Source of the DNA: Sporopachydermia quercuum
Lineage: Eukaryota > Ascomycota > Sporopachydermiomycetes > Sporopachydermiales > Sporopachydermiaceae
Length of the DNA: 64,000 nucleotides
Direction: 5' to 3'
NCBI GenBank assembly: GCA_001599295.1
Contig: BCGN01000003.1
Location: 907,148 to 971,147 of the forward strand
The translations under genes were made by a program, and so were the position numbers. Under the pieces are notes generated by a model. It made no database searches. It worked only from the letters and a program-made list of their open reading frames with translations, and was not told the DNA's origin. Shown in pieces: positions 53,805-63,193 of the stretch; within the stretch, counting starts at the first letter, position 1; every line of letters begins with the position of its first letter.

Positions 53805-55103
53805 ATGATCTCACCAAGATCTGCATCAAGAACTTCTTCACCAAGTAAAAAACAGAACTCGTATCCAAACTTATACAGAACAGCGAAAGAACTGTCTCCT
53901 TTACCTCCACTACCAGCAGTACAATTTCAAGATGAGTTGCAAAGGAAAATCCTTTCAAGAAGGGTTACTGAATCAAATGTTATCATGAATGATGATTATG
54001 ACTTTAATCTTCATCTAGATGACGATGATGAACCTCAAGGTGCGTATATACCAAGGAAATTTGAATATGATCCAACGAATAAGGAAAATACTAGACATAA
54101 AGATCGTATACGAGACTTCAATTCTGTGAAACAACTGCTCAACCACAATTCTGATATTGTTTACCGACCAAGGGTAGATTTGAAAGCAGACAGGTATAAT
54201 TTTGACGACAGAGCACAATTCAAAGGAAGGCAATCTTCACCTATTAGAAGGCTCAGAGATGTGGCAGATGTATACTTGACTCTTAAAAATGAAGTAGATG
54301 ATGTGACTTGCACTTACTCACACCCTGGGGTAGTATATGCCGAAGGATATAAGATTCCAATCAAAGTAGTAAAAACGCCCCAACTGAACGACAACAGCGA
54401 TAGATCGGATTCCATGGGTCCTAATAACACGAAAAGTAGTGAAGCCGGCAATCGAATTTCAAAAGAACCAGTAGATTATGACTTGAGCAATAGCGAAATT
54501 GAAAGGGATAAAAAGTTGAGTCCTATTGAGAGAATCAATCATCACTTTCAGTTTGATTTTTTACAACAACTTATACCTACTGCCCGTAGGAGTCACATGA
54601 AGGCCATCATCAGTGGTCGAAATTCATCTGGAAGTTCAAGGAGAATGGACAGAGATGAACAATCGAAAAACAAAGGAGAAACAATAGATGACACTGATAG
54701 CTCATCTTTATGGAATAATCTATCGTTGTGGTCTATCCTTCAAAGTTTCAACAAATTAGTACTAGTGATAAACAATGGATTAGCAGAAAACAATTTAATA
54801 GCAAAGGATTCATTTATGACCTTTTTCGCATTGTATGCTACTATACTATTTATCATTATATCACTGGCAAAGCCTATATTTTATACGTGCTTGGCATTTG
54901 CTAAAGCTGTTTTTGAGAAAGTTTTGATATGGGGAATCTTGAGTGGGATTATATGGTTGATAGCATGGTCTAACCTAGAGGTGAAAAATAGTCAAGATAT
55001 TAAGGAGATTAAAAAGCATGAATATGCTAATGAACCTATAATAATTGAACCAAAATCAAGACAGAAGATGAGGAAACGTAGAAATACAGCATTAAGTTCA
55101 TAG
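53805..55103 (+). CDS. Unrecognised protein with C-terminal membrane hairpin
   Basis: 432 residues, complete frame, family not recognised. The N-terminal two thirds are hydrophilic and basic/Ser-rich, with SPLPPLPAVQFQDELQRKI early, an acidic patch (~67-78) and a conserved-looking block SPIRRLRDVADVYLTLKNEVDD (two parts, ~146-167). Two hydrophobic stretches at ~340-365 and ~370-390 would form a membrane hairpin. A charged, Lys/Arg-rich tail ends in RQKMRKRRNTALSS, like ER or nuclear-envelope proteins with a cytosolic basic end. It converges on RPS7 with ~250 bp between them. The location is inferred only from this topology. Confidence 0.75.
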   Translation: MISPRSASRTSSPSKKQNSYPNLYRTAKELSPLPPLPAVQFQDELQRKILSRRVTESNVIMNDDYDFNLHLDDDDEPQGAYIPRKFEYDPTNKENTRHKDRIRDFNSVKQLLNHNSDIVYRPRVDLKADRYNFDDRAQFKGRQSSPIRRLRDVADVYLTLKNEVDDVTCTYSHPGVVYAEGYKIPIKVVKTPQLNDNSDRSDSMGPNNTKSSEAGNRISKEPVDYDLSNSEIERDKKLSPIERINHHFQFDFLQQLIPTARRSHMKAIISGRNSSGSSRRMDRDEQSKNKGETIDDTDSSSLWNNLSLWSILQSFNKLVLVINNGLAENNLIAKDSFMTFFALYATILFIIISLAKPIFYTCLAFAKAVFEKVLIWGILSGIIWLIAWSNLEVKNSQDIKEIKKHEYANEPIIIEPKSRQKMRKRRNTALSS

Positions 55104-55353
55104 CACTAAATCCTGATAGTACGATGTCTATATCTTTTGTTAGCTAAACTGTATAATTTAACCGTATCAGTAATTAAATATAAGCATTCAGATCAACAAT
55201 CAAAATGGACAAAAGAAAAAACAGGTAAAGGATTTACGAACATGGAGTAACGATTCATTCATACAAGTCTTTAATACAATTTCAAATAATCCAATTTATG
55301 CTAACTTAGTGTATTTTTTTCAAAATTAATTATACTGAACAGTTACACCAAAT

Positions 55354-56345
55354 TTAGAGGACATCACCTTGAGAAGAAGGAATCTCAAAGACAACTTGCT
55401 TGCCAGTGAGTTTGTTGTAAATGGCTTGGAAAGATTCCAACTTGTAGTCAACAGCGGAAGCATCCTTAGAATCCAACAAAACCTTTTGGATCTTGGAACC
55501 ACCAACAAGGTATCTAACTCTCTTACCGACAATTTCAGTAGGGAAAACCAAATCTTCCAAGATAGAATCGTGAACAGCAGTCAAAGTTCTGGATCTAGGT
55601 CTCTTTTGAGTTTGTCTGGAAGTTCTACCTGGCTTAGGGAGAATTTTTCGTTCAGCAAGGAAAACAACGTGTCTTTCAGGGAACTTCTTTTCTAATTCAC
55701 GAGTAAGTCTGGTTTGGATTTTGTGGAAGGAAGTAAGGGAAGGAACGGGAACGAAGATGACAATAGCCTTCTTTCCACCTGAAACTTCAATCTAAACGAA
55801 AACATGTTAGTAGCTGTTACCATGTGAGAAAGAAAGCGGGTAAAATATCAAACGGTGCACAGCAGTTGACAACTTCTTATTGGCGCCTTAAATGAGAACA
55901 GGGTTATCAGCTCAGTTATTGTTGAGCATCTTCTCCCATCTTTTCTAGGTCAATCTGTTGCCAATTCTACAGATCTGTATTTTGAATTTTTCCTTTCGTT
56001 GATGAGTTTTGGGGAAGTTATTATTTTCGCAAGTATCCGTTACTTTGTCGGCATTGTTGTGAGGCGTACACAATTTGTATAAATTTTCCTTTGTACTAGT
56101 GTGTTTTGGAATCGACTTCTCGCGCCAACTTCTGCAAACTCTTTTAACAGAAAGCTCTGCACCGTTATTGACAAACCTGAAAATTCTACATTGTTTAGAC
56201 ATACTTCCTTAGCACTCTTAAATTGGAGAGTTCTTAATTCAGTCTTCAATTCAGGGTTGTGGGATTCAACATCAACGAAAGCTTGAGCGACTTGCAAGTC
56301 CAACTCAGTTGGTTCTTGATTGATGACCTTAAAAGCAGCAGACAT
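55354..56345 (-). CDS. RPS7: Ribosomal protein eS7, two exons
   Basis: Exons 56345-56205 and 55791-55354 give 192 residues (yeast Rps7 190), a 40S subunit protein. Exon 1 ends at LQFKSAKE and exon 2 resumes [19 protein letters not shown]; the intron lies at the same place as in S. cerevisiae RPS7A/B. The 413-bp intron has a GTATGT donor, a perfect TACTAAC branch site 15-25 nt before the TTTAG acceptor, and phase 0. The C-terminal part ([37 protein letters not shown]) is near-identical to yeast. Codon use is strongly biased, as for a highly expressed gene. Confidence 0.97.
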
Positions 56346-57221
56346 TTTGATTATAGTGTATTAAGATCTGGCAAATAATATCGTTGCTGAGTATTATATC
56401 CTCCACTTGGCACTATTGCGTATTCCAACAACAGCTAAACAAGAATCTATTTTTCAGAGAAAAGCGTAACAACACACAAAACCAGTATGAATCCGAAGTC
56501 TGAAAGTCTGAGTGTGAGAGGGTGTGTGTGTGAATGTCTGAGTGGTTGCTTGGTTTGGTTACTCTGCGTCTACTCTCCCTACTCTGTATGCATAGCTAAG
56601 AAAAGTATGAGTCGTTTAATTTTCCACACTGAATTATTTAATTTTCAGTTGACACTTTGAATATTTCCTTGATTTTCCTTTCTTGGTCAGAATTGTCACA
56701 TGAACTAATTACCAAGTACGGAGTAAGGTGAAAGCAGTGACAATAAAATCCCTTATTTATAGCACGTGCTATGCACAGTACGTTTTACACCCAATTTTTT
56801 AATTTTTAGTTTTTTCAGTTTTCAGTTTAATTTGATTATCTAATCACATGGGGGCTCTCGAAAGACTCGAATCACAACCAAAAATTGGCTGTATATTGAA
56901 AAAAATTCTTACTATATGAGTCGATCAAATACTAATAGAGATAAGTAAATCAATGAAATTCAATCTCAGCTATGTTGTGACTACTAATCGGTTAATCATA
57001 TAATTACTCCAGAAACCTTCTTGAAAATTTCCATTTAATCCTTTGGTATTTCCAAAGTGTGAAGTATCTATTGACATTCAACAAGTCGTCATATCATTAC
57101 CGATTCATTCACAAATAGACATTCTCATATTCATACTCATCACAGTTTGAGCTTGAACAAACACCTTGAGTGTAATTTTTATCCATAATCAGACCATACT
57201 TTTACCAATAATGAATCAAAA
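56346..57221. other. Intergenic, divergent RPS7/RPC1 promoters
   Basis: About 875 bp: the TG-rich element next to RPS7, T-rich runs in the middle and the RPC1 leader at the right end with its tiny uORF. No gene was seen. Confidence 0.55.
56518..56532 (-). promoter_or_regulatory. TG-repeat/Rap1-like site upstream of RPS7
   Basis: The plus strand reads GAGGGTGTGTGTGTG, ~175 bp upstream of the RPS7 start. GGGTGTG matches the core of Rap1/telomere-type sites that drive ribosomal protein genes in many yeasts. It is in the right place, but the factor used in this lineage is unknown. Confidence 0.35.
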
Positions 57222-57225
57222 ATGA
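57211..57225 (+). promoter_or_regulatory. Four-codon uORF overlapping RPC1 start
   Basis: ATG AAT CAA AAA TGA: the uORF stop shares TGA/ATG bases with the RPC1 start codon (ATGA). If the transcript includes it, initiation at RPC1 would need leaky scanning or reinitiation. The transcript start is unknown. Confidence 0.45.
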
Positions 57226-60200
57226 AAGAGCCAGTTATTGATATCATTCCGAAGAAGATAAGTGGCCTGGAATTCAGCGCAATGTCTGGTAAGGACATTG
57301 TAGCTCAGTCAGAAGTTGAGGTCACAACTAGGGATCTGTTCGATCTTGAGAAAGGAAGAGTACCTAAACAATCAGGAGCCTTGGACCCTCGTATGGGTAT
57401 ATCATCAAACGCTTCAGAATGTAAAACCTGTCATGGAAATTTGGCCTCTTGTCATGGTCATTTTGGTCATATTCGTCTAGCTCTGCCTGTTTTTCATGTC
57501 GGTTACTTCAAAGCAGTTATTCAAGTTCTACAATCAATATGCAAAACTTGCGGTGCTGTGCTATTAGAAGAGAAGACCAAATGGCATTTTCTTAACGAAT
57601 TGCGCCGTCCGGGAATTGATAATCTGAAACGAATGTCTATTATAAAGAAAATAGTGACTCAATGTAAAAAGCAAAGAAGATGTATCAAATGCGGTGCTAT
57701 CAATGGTGTTGTAAAGAAAGCTGCTGCAGGTAATACTTCGGCATCCTTAAAAATTATTCATGATACTTATAGATGGATTGGTAAAAAGCCATGTCCAGAA
57801 AAGATTAAATTTGATGAGGATTTGGCGAACGTTGCTAAGCAATCACCAGAAGCTGAAAAGTTTCTGAAACGTGCAATGGATGATTTAAACCCTTTAAAAG
57901 TACTGAACTTATTCAAAATGGTTTCACCATCAGACTGTGAGCTGCTTGGTGTTGATCCTTCAAAAGGTGGCAGATTGGAGACATATATATGGAGATATTT
58001 ACCCGCACCTCCAGTTTGCATAAGACCTTCTGTTGTGATGTCTGATGATACAAGTAATGAAGACGATCTAACAGTTAAATTGACGGAAATTGTTTGGACA
58101 TCTCAATTAATCCGCAGTGGATTAGAAAAAGGTGTTTCTGTTAACAGTCTCATGGAACAATGGGACTATCTACAACTCTCTGTTGCTATGTATATAAATT
58201 CTGATGCTGCATCTTATGGTAATATAATGGGCGGTAACACTCCTGGTGGTGGAAGTGCTGCATCAAAACCAAAGCCTATCAGAGGTTTCTGCCAGAGGCT
58301 AAAAGGTAAACAAGGTCGTTTTAGAGGTAATTTATCGGGTAAAAGAGTGGACTTCTCCGGTAGGACAGTCATCTCTCCTGATCCAAACTTAAGTATTGAT
58401 GAAGTAGCTGTTCCTGACAGAGTAGCTAAAATCCTAACATATCCTGAACGAGTCACCAGATATAATATTCAAAAACTGAAAAAACTAGTACTCAATGGTC
58501 CTACTGTTTATCCTGGTGCTAATTATTTGCTAAAGAAAAATGAACAGTTTAAACGAAACCTTCGCTTTGCTGATAAAGCCAAACTATCAAAAGCTCTAGC
58601 TATTGGTGATCTGGTAGAAAGGCATTTAGAAGATGGTGACATTGTTTTATTCAATCGTCAACCAAGTTTGCATAGACTTTCCATTCTATCGCATTTTGCT
58701 AAGATACGTCCTTGGAGAACATTCCGGTTGAACGAATGTGTATGCACACCTTATAATGCTGATTTTGATGGTGATGAAATGAATCTACACGTTCCTCAAA
58801 CTGAAGAAGCAAGAGCAGAAGCTATGTATCTTATGGGAGTTAAAAATAACCTGGTCACGCCTAGATCTGGTGAACCTATTATTGCTGCTACGCAAGATTT
58901 CATTACTGGGTCTTATCTCATATCTCATAAAGATTCATTCTTTGATAGAGCAACATTTACCCAAATTCTCTCAATGATGTCTGATGGTATAACTCAGTTT
59001 GATTTGCCTCCTCCTGCTATTCATAAGCCAGTATATCTATGGACTGGCAAGCAAGTGTTTTCTTTGTTAATCAAACCAAACAAAGATTCACCAGTACTGA
59101 TCAACTTGGACGCTAAGAATAAAACATTTATCCCACCAAAGAAACCTCATTTTGCTACTGAGATGTCACCAAATGATTCCTTTGTCATCATTAGAGGCTC
59201 ACAAGTGCTATCTGGTGTCATGGATAAAAGCACTCTTGGTGATGGTAAAAAACATAATGTGTTTTACACTATACTGCGTGATTATGGTCCTCATTATGCA
59301 GCTCAAGCAATGAACCGTATGGCTAAAATGTGTGCTCGATTCTTAGGCAACAGAGGGTTTTCTATTGGTATTAATGATGTCATGCCTGGCAGTACATTAT
59401 CTTCCATGAAAGACAAAATGGTTGAAGCTGCTTATACTAACTGTGATAATTTGATTGACCTTTTCACTGAGGGTAAATTAGAGACTCAACCTGGTTGTAA
59501 TGAAGAACAGACCTTGGAAGCGAAAATTGGTGGTTTATTATCAAAAGTTAGAGAAGAAGTTGGCGAGATCTGCATTCGTGAATTAGATAAGTCTAATGCT
59601 CCATTGATTATGGCTACTTGTGGGTCTAAAGGATCCACATTAAATGTGTCTCAGATGGTAGCTGTTGTGGGACAGCAGATTATCTCTGGTAATCGTGTTC
59701 CAGATGGGTTTCAAGATCGTTCATTACCTCATTTCCCTAAGAATTCGAAGACTCCGCAGTCTAAAGGGTTTGTTCGTAATTCATTCTTTTCTGGCTTAAC
59801 ACCACCAGAATTTCTCTTCCATGCTATCTCTGGAAGAGAGGGTCTTGTCGACACAGCTGTTAAAACAGCAGAAACGGGATATATGTCTAGACGGCTGATG
59901 AAATCATTAGAAGATTTAAGTGGTAATTACGATCTCACAGTTAGAAATTCAAGCAATGGTATTGTTCAATTTACTTATGGTGGTGATGGATTAGATCCTT
60001 TTGATATGGAAGGTGACGCCAGACCTGTAAATTTCGTTAGAACTTGGAATCATGCTTATAATGTTACATTTCATCATGATGATACTCCATTATACCCTTA
60101 TGAAGTTCTTGAAGTTTGTAACAATTACCTTAAGCCTTTGATTGATCAGTTCATCCGTAAAGATTCCTTAGGGAAACCTATTACTGATATAGCTGAGAAG

Positions 60201-61607
60201 GAGAGATTAGAATATACAGATGAGCATGACTCTGAGCGTGAGTTCTATGCTTCTGTTGGTGAATTTATTGCTAGCAAGGCTAAGATGCTTGCTGATATCC
60301 GTACAGGTAAGAAACTACCCGGATTACTTACATATAATAAGAAGGAGCTCGCTCTTGACAAGAAAGGTGCTATTACCAGTAAAATAGCAGCCAATCAATT
60401 ACTAAAGATATCAAGACCTATGATTGTCAAATTCCTTGAAATTGTGTGTCAGAAATACAGTAAAGCTAAAGTAGAACCAGGAACAGCCGTTGGTGCTATT
60501 GGTGCTCAATCTATTGGTGAACCAGGTACTCAGATGACCCTGAAGACTTTTCATTTCGCTGGTGTTGCTTCTATGAACGTCACTTTGGGTGTGCCTCGTA
60601 TCAAGGAAATTATCAATGCTGCTAAGACCATTTCGACACCTATTATCAATGCTGTGTTGGTCAATCCTGAAGATGAAAGAGCTGCTAGAGTTGTCAAAGG
60701 AAGAGTTGAGAAAACATTACTGGAAGACGTTGTGTTTTATATCCAAGATGTTTATCATGATGATCAAGCTTTCCTCAGTGTCAAGGTTGATTTACGTACT
60801 ATTGAAAAACTACAGTTGGAATTGACTATCGATGATATATGTAAAGCTATTGTGAAAGCTCCCAAGCTCAAGATCTCTTCTCTGGACGTTCGGGTTATCG
60901 ATAATGACAAGATCAATATTCGTGTTACTGAAGACTCTAAGCTTAAAGGAACCAGTATTGTTCCTGGAGCAAATGTGTTCACCAACACTACTCAAGAAGC
61001 AGCTTTGTTCTTTAGAATTCAACATCTAAGAAGGGTCCTTCCAAAGATTGTTGTGAAAGGTCTTCCCGATATTTCCAGAGCAGTTATCAATATACGTGAT
61101 GATGGTAAGAAGGAACTTCTTGTTGAAGGCTATGGTCTAAAAGAAGTCATGTGTACTGAAGGTGTTGTTGGAACAAGAACCAGTACCAATCACGTGTTGG
61201 AAGTAGCTCAGACTCTAGGCATCGAAGCTGCTAGATCATCTATTATTGGAGAAATTGACTATACTATGGCAAAGCATGGTATGTCTGTTGATCCCAGACA
61301 TATCCAATTATTGGGTGATGTTATGACATATAAGGGAGAAGTGTTAGGTATCACTAGATTTGGTTTGGCAAAGATGAGAGATTCTGTTTTACAGCTGGCA
61401 TCATTTGAAAAGACTACGGATCATTTGTTTGATGCTAGTTTTTATATGAAGAATGATGCAATTGAAGGTGTCAGCGAATGCATTATTCTTGGTCAAACTA
61501 TGAATATAGGTACTGGTAGTTTCAAGGTTGTTCAAAAAACAGATTTCAATCATGAGGATACTATGAGAAGAGCGTCTTTGTTTGAGAAGTTATGTGAGGT
61601 TTATTAA
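57222..61607 (+). CDS. RPO31: RNA polymerase III largest subunit Rpc1/Rpo31
   Basis: 1461 residues (S. cerevisiae 1460). It is the beta'-like catalytic subunit of Pol III, which transcribes tRNA, 5S and U6 genes. The N terminus MKEPVIDIIPKKISGLEFSAMS matches the Pol III version. There is a zinc site in CKTCHGNLASCHGHFGH (~67-83) and a second in the CKTCG/CIKCG stretch. The catalytic Mg loop NADFDGDEM has Asp514, Asp516 and Asp518. The bridge/trigger region is QSIGEPGTQMTLKTFHFAG. No heptad CTD is present, which excludes Rpb1. Conserved leucines at codons 16 and 88 are CTG, showing standard decoding. Confidence 0.98.
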   Translation: MKEPVIDIIPKKISGLEFSAMSGKDIVAQSEVEVTTRDLFDLEKGRVPKQSGALDPRMGISSNASECKTCHGNLASCHGHFGHIRLALPVFHVGYFKAVIQVLQSICKTCGAVLLEEKTKWHFLNELRRPGIDNLKRMSIIKKIVTQCKKQRRCIKCGAINGVVKKAAAGNTSASLKIIHDTYRWIGKKPCPEKIKFDEDLANVAKQSPEAEKFLKRAMDDLNPLKVLNLFKMVSPSDCELLGVDPSKGGRLETYIWRYLPAPPVCIRPSVVMSDDTSNEDDLTVKLTEIVWTSQLIRSGLEKGVSVNSLMEQWDYLQLSVAMYINSDAASYGNIMGGNTPGGGSAASKPKPIRGFCQRLKGKQGRFRGNLSGKRVDFSGRTVISPDPNLSIDEVAVPDRVAKILTYPERVTRYNIQKLKKLVLNGPTVYPGANYLLKKNEQFKRNLRFADKAKLSKALAIGDLVERHLEDGDIVLFNRQPSLHRLSILSHFAKIRPWRTFRLNECVCTPYNADFDGDEMNLHVPQTEEARAEAMYLMGVKNNLVTPRSGEPIIAATQDFITGSYLISHKDSFFDRATFTQILSMMSDGITQFDLPPPAIHKPVYLWTGKQVFSLLIKPNKDSPVLINLDAKNKTFIPPKKPHFATEMSPNDSFVIIRGSQVLSGVMDKSTLGDGKKHNVFYTILRDYGPHYAAQAMNRMAKMCARFLGNRGFSIGINDVMPGSTLSSMKDKMVEAAYTNCDNLIDLFTEGKLETQPGCNEEQTLEAKIGGLLSKVREEVGEICIRELDKSNAPLIMATCGSKGSTLNVSQMVAVVGQQIISGNRVPDGFQDRSLPHFPKNSKTPQSKGFVRNSFFSGLTPPEFLFHAISGREGLVDTAVKTAETGYMSRRLMKSLEDLSGNYDLTVRNSSNGIVQFTYGGDGLDPFDMEGDARPVNFVRTWNHAYNVTFHHDDTPLYPYEVLEVCNNYLKPLIDQFIRKDSLGKPITDIAEKERLEYTDEHDSEREFYASVGEFIASKAKMLADIRTGKKLPGLLTYNKKELALDKKGAITSKIAANQLLKISRPMIVKFLEIVCQKYSKAKVEPGTAVGAIGAQSIGEPGTQMTLKTFHFAGVASMNVTLGVPRIKEIINAAKTISTPIINAVLVNPEDERAARVVKGRVEKTLLEDVVFYIQDVYHDDQAFLSVKVDLRTIEKLQLELTIDDICKAIVKAPKLKISSLDVRVIDNDKINIRVTEDSKLKGTSIVPGANVFTNTTQEAALFFRIQHLRRVLPKIVVKGLPDISRAVINIRDDGKKELLVEGYGLKEVMCTEGVVGTRTSTNHVLEVAQTLGIEAARSSIIGEIDYTMAKHGMSVDPRHIQLLGDVMTYKGEVLGITRFGLAKMRDSVLQLASFEKTTDHLFDASFYMKNDAIEGVSECIILGQTMNIGTGSFKVVQKTDFNHEDTMRRASLFEKLCEVY

Positions 61608-63193
61608 TGGTGAAGTGTGGTATCCAGTAAATAATTTATTATGTCTAACGATCAGAATGCTTTATTTTAACAGGAATGGAACCGTAGGAATAATTTTTGG
61701 TGAGGTTATTTTTAATGAGCATGACATAAACATCATTATGATGTGTTATGTCATTTATTAATGTTTTGAACCAATGCTATATGCAATGAAGTTTTAGAGA
61801 CCGATAAGCAGTTCCATGTTTGAGAAACAGAGCTACAATTTTTATTTACGAAGAGAGATGCAAATAAGTTGAATCAGTTTATTCCTTTATTTCTTTGTTT
61901 CTTTTTTCTCTTTAACCTTCATGCGAACACCCTCGAGAGCATTGAGGTAATCGTTGAGTTTAAATATATATGCAGTCCCAATGCAACAGCCGAACTAGCT
62001 TTTTTCACCTTTTAACTTTTAACCGCGGAATAAAGAAAGAAGCAGTTACTTTGGTTGAGATCTTCTAGAGTGTCTAAATGAGGGAGGAAGGTTTTATGAA
62101 ATTTTTTGAACTTTGAACCAGCAATTCAATAATCATCATTCTATGTTAGTTTCTATCAGATGAATAATACTTTATCCTGAGTATATCAATTTCTTTTCAT
62201 TTGAAGAAAATTGAGGTTTTGACATATGTTATGCACTATTCCTGAATAGGAAGGTGAAAGGAATAGCCCAGGATTTTGTTAAGTCGTCAAGTATTTGAGA
62301 GGACAATTAGTCAAATGAAAAATTGAACTTGAGCAGATGTATCAAATACAGCAGTACAAGTAGGCTGCAGAACTCTGATACAATAAACCCCAATAAATAT
62401 CTCACTCAGGCTTTCAAACTAAATTAATACCATAAATAATCCAGCAGCCTAGTTCTTCTGACTATTATTATCACCAGGCGAGGTTGGCGTTAATACTGCT
62501 ATCATTCGTCATAAAAAGACTAAATCTTCACACTGTTCAATGCAAGGATCGGGTTCGTTCAATATAATCCATAGTTATACTTACAATTTTTGGTCTTCTC
62601 AGTATTCATTTGCATCCATTGCCCTATTTTTGTCATGCAATAAACAGATCTTTTCTGATCACAATTTTTCTCTGTCTCCTTTTTGAATATTTAAAGTTTG
62701 ACTTTCTCAACCTCAAACAGTAGAAGTTCCACTAAGCCATGTATGTTTATGCATAATCTCGTAAATACTCGTAAAATAAGCTCTATCCATTGCTCAGGTA
62801 ATATAAAAAAATTTCAACCTGGTAGTTAAGCCTTTGGACGGCTCTCTTTTCTACCTTATTGCAGAAATAAAAAGCAGAATGTTTCTCTTCCTTTCCTTTA
62901 GTTCCTAAGTTACAATGATGCTTTTTAGTCCTAAGCTGCTTGAGACCCGACAGTTTGCTTCACTGGATTATTTGTTCATATATAACTGAGCTTATAGCCC
63001 TTCAGACTCAACTAATTATTTTTTCACTTTTTTCGTCCAGTATTACTAGTTACACATCATCCATCATATGAACTATTGATATAGTTTACCATCAAACAAT
63101 ACATCAATTGGGTCCTCTTACCTCCCAAAAAATCAACCGATTTGAAGAAACAATACCATCACATAAGAAGTCAATTTCATCATACAGTTAATA
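61608..63193. other. Intergenic, RPC1 3' flank to last gene
   Basis: 1.59 kb with the palindrome above, a TTAAAGTTT word at 62691-62699 and an exon-like minus-strand stretch at ~61890-61998 (ends KEKKETKK-stop) that I cannot join to a gene. The rest is AT-rich with nothing recognised. Confidence 0.45.
61721..61754. repeat. 34-bp near-palindrome downstream of RPC1
   Basis: ATGACATAA-ACATCAT pairs with ATGATGT-G-TTATGTCAT, a 16-bp match with one bulged base and a 1-nt centre. It lies 113 bp after the RPC1 stop, so in its 3' UTR or terminator. Confidence 0.65.

Noticed and set aside
57222-61607. RNA polymerase II largest subunit
   Set aside because: No heptad CTD, and the N and C termini match the Pol III subunit closely.
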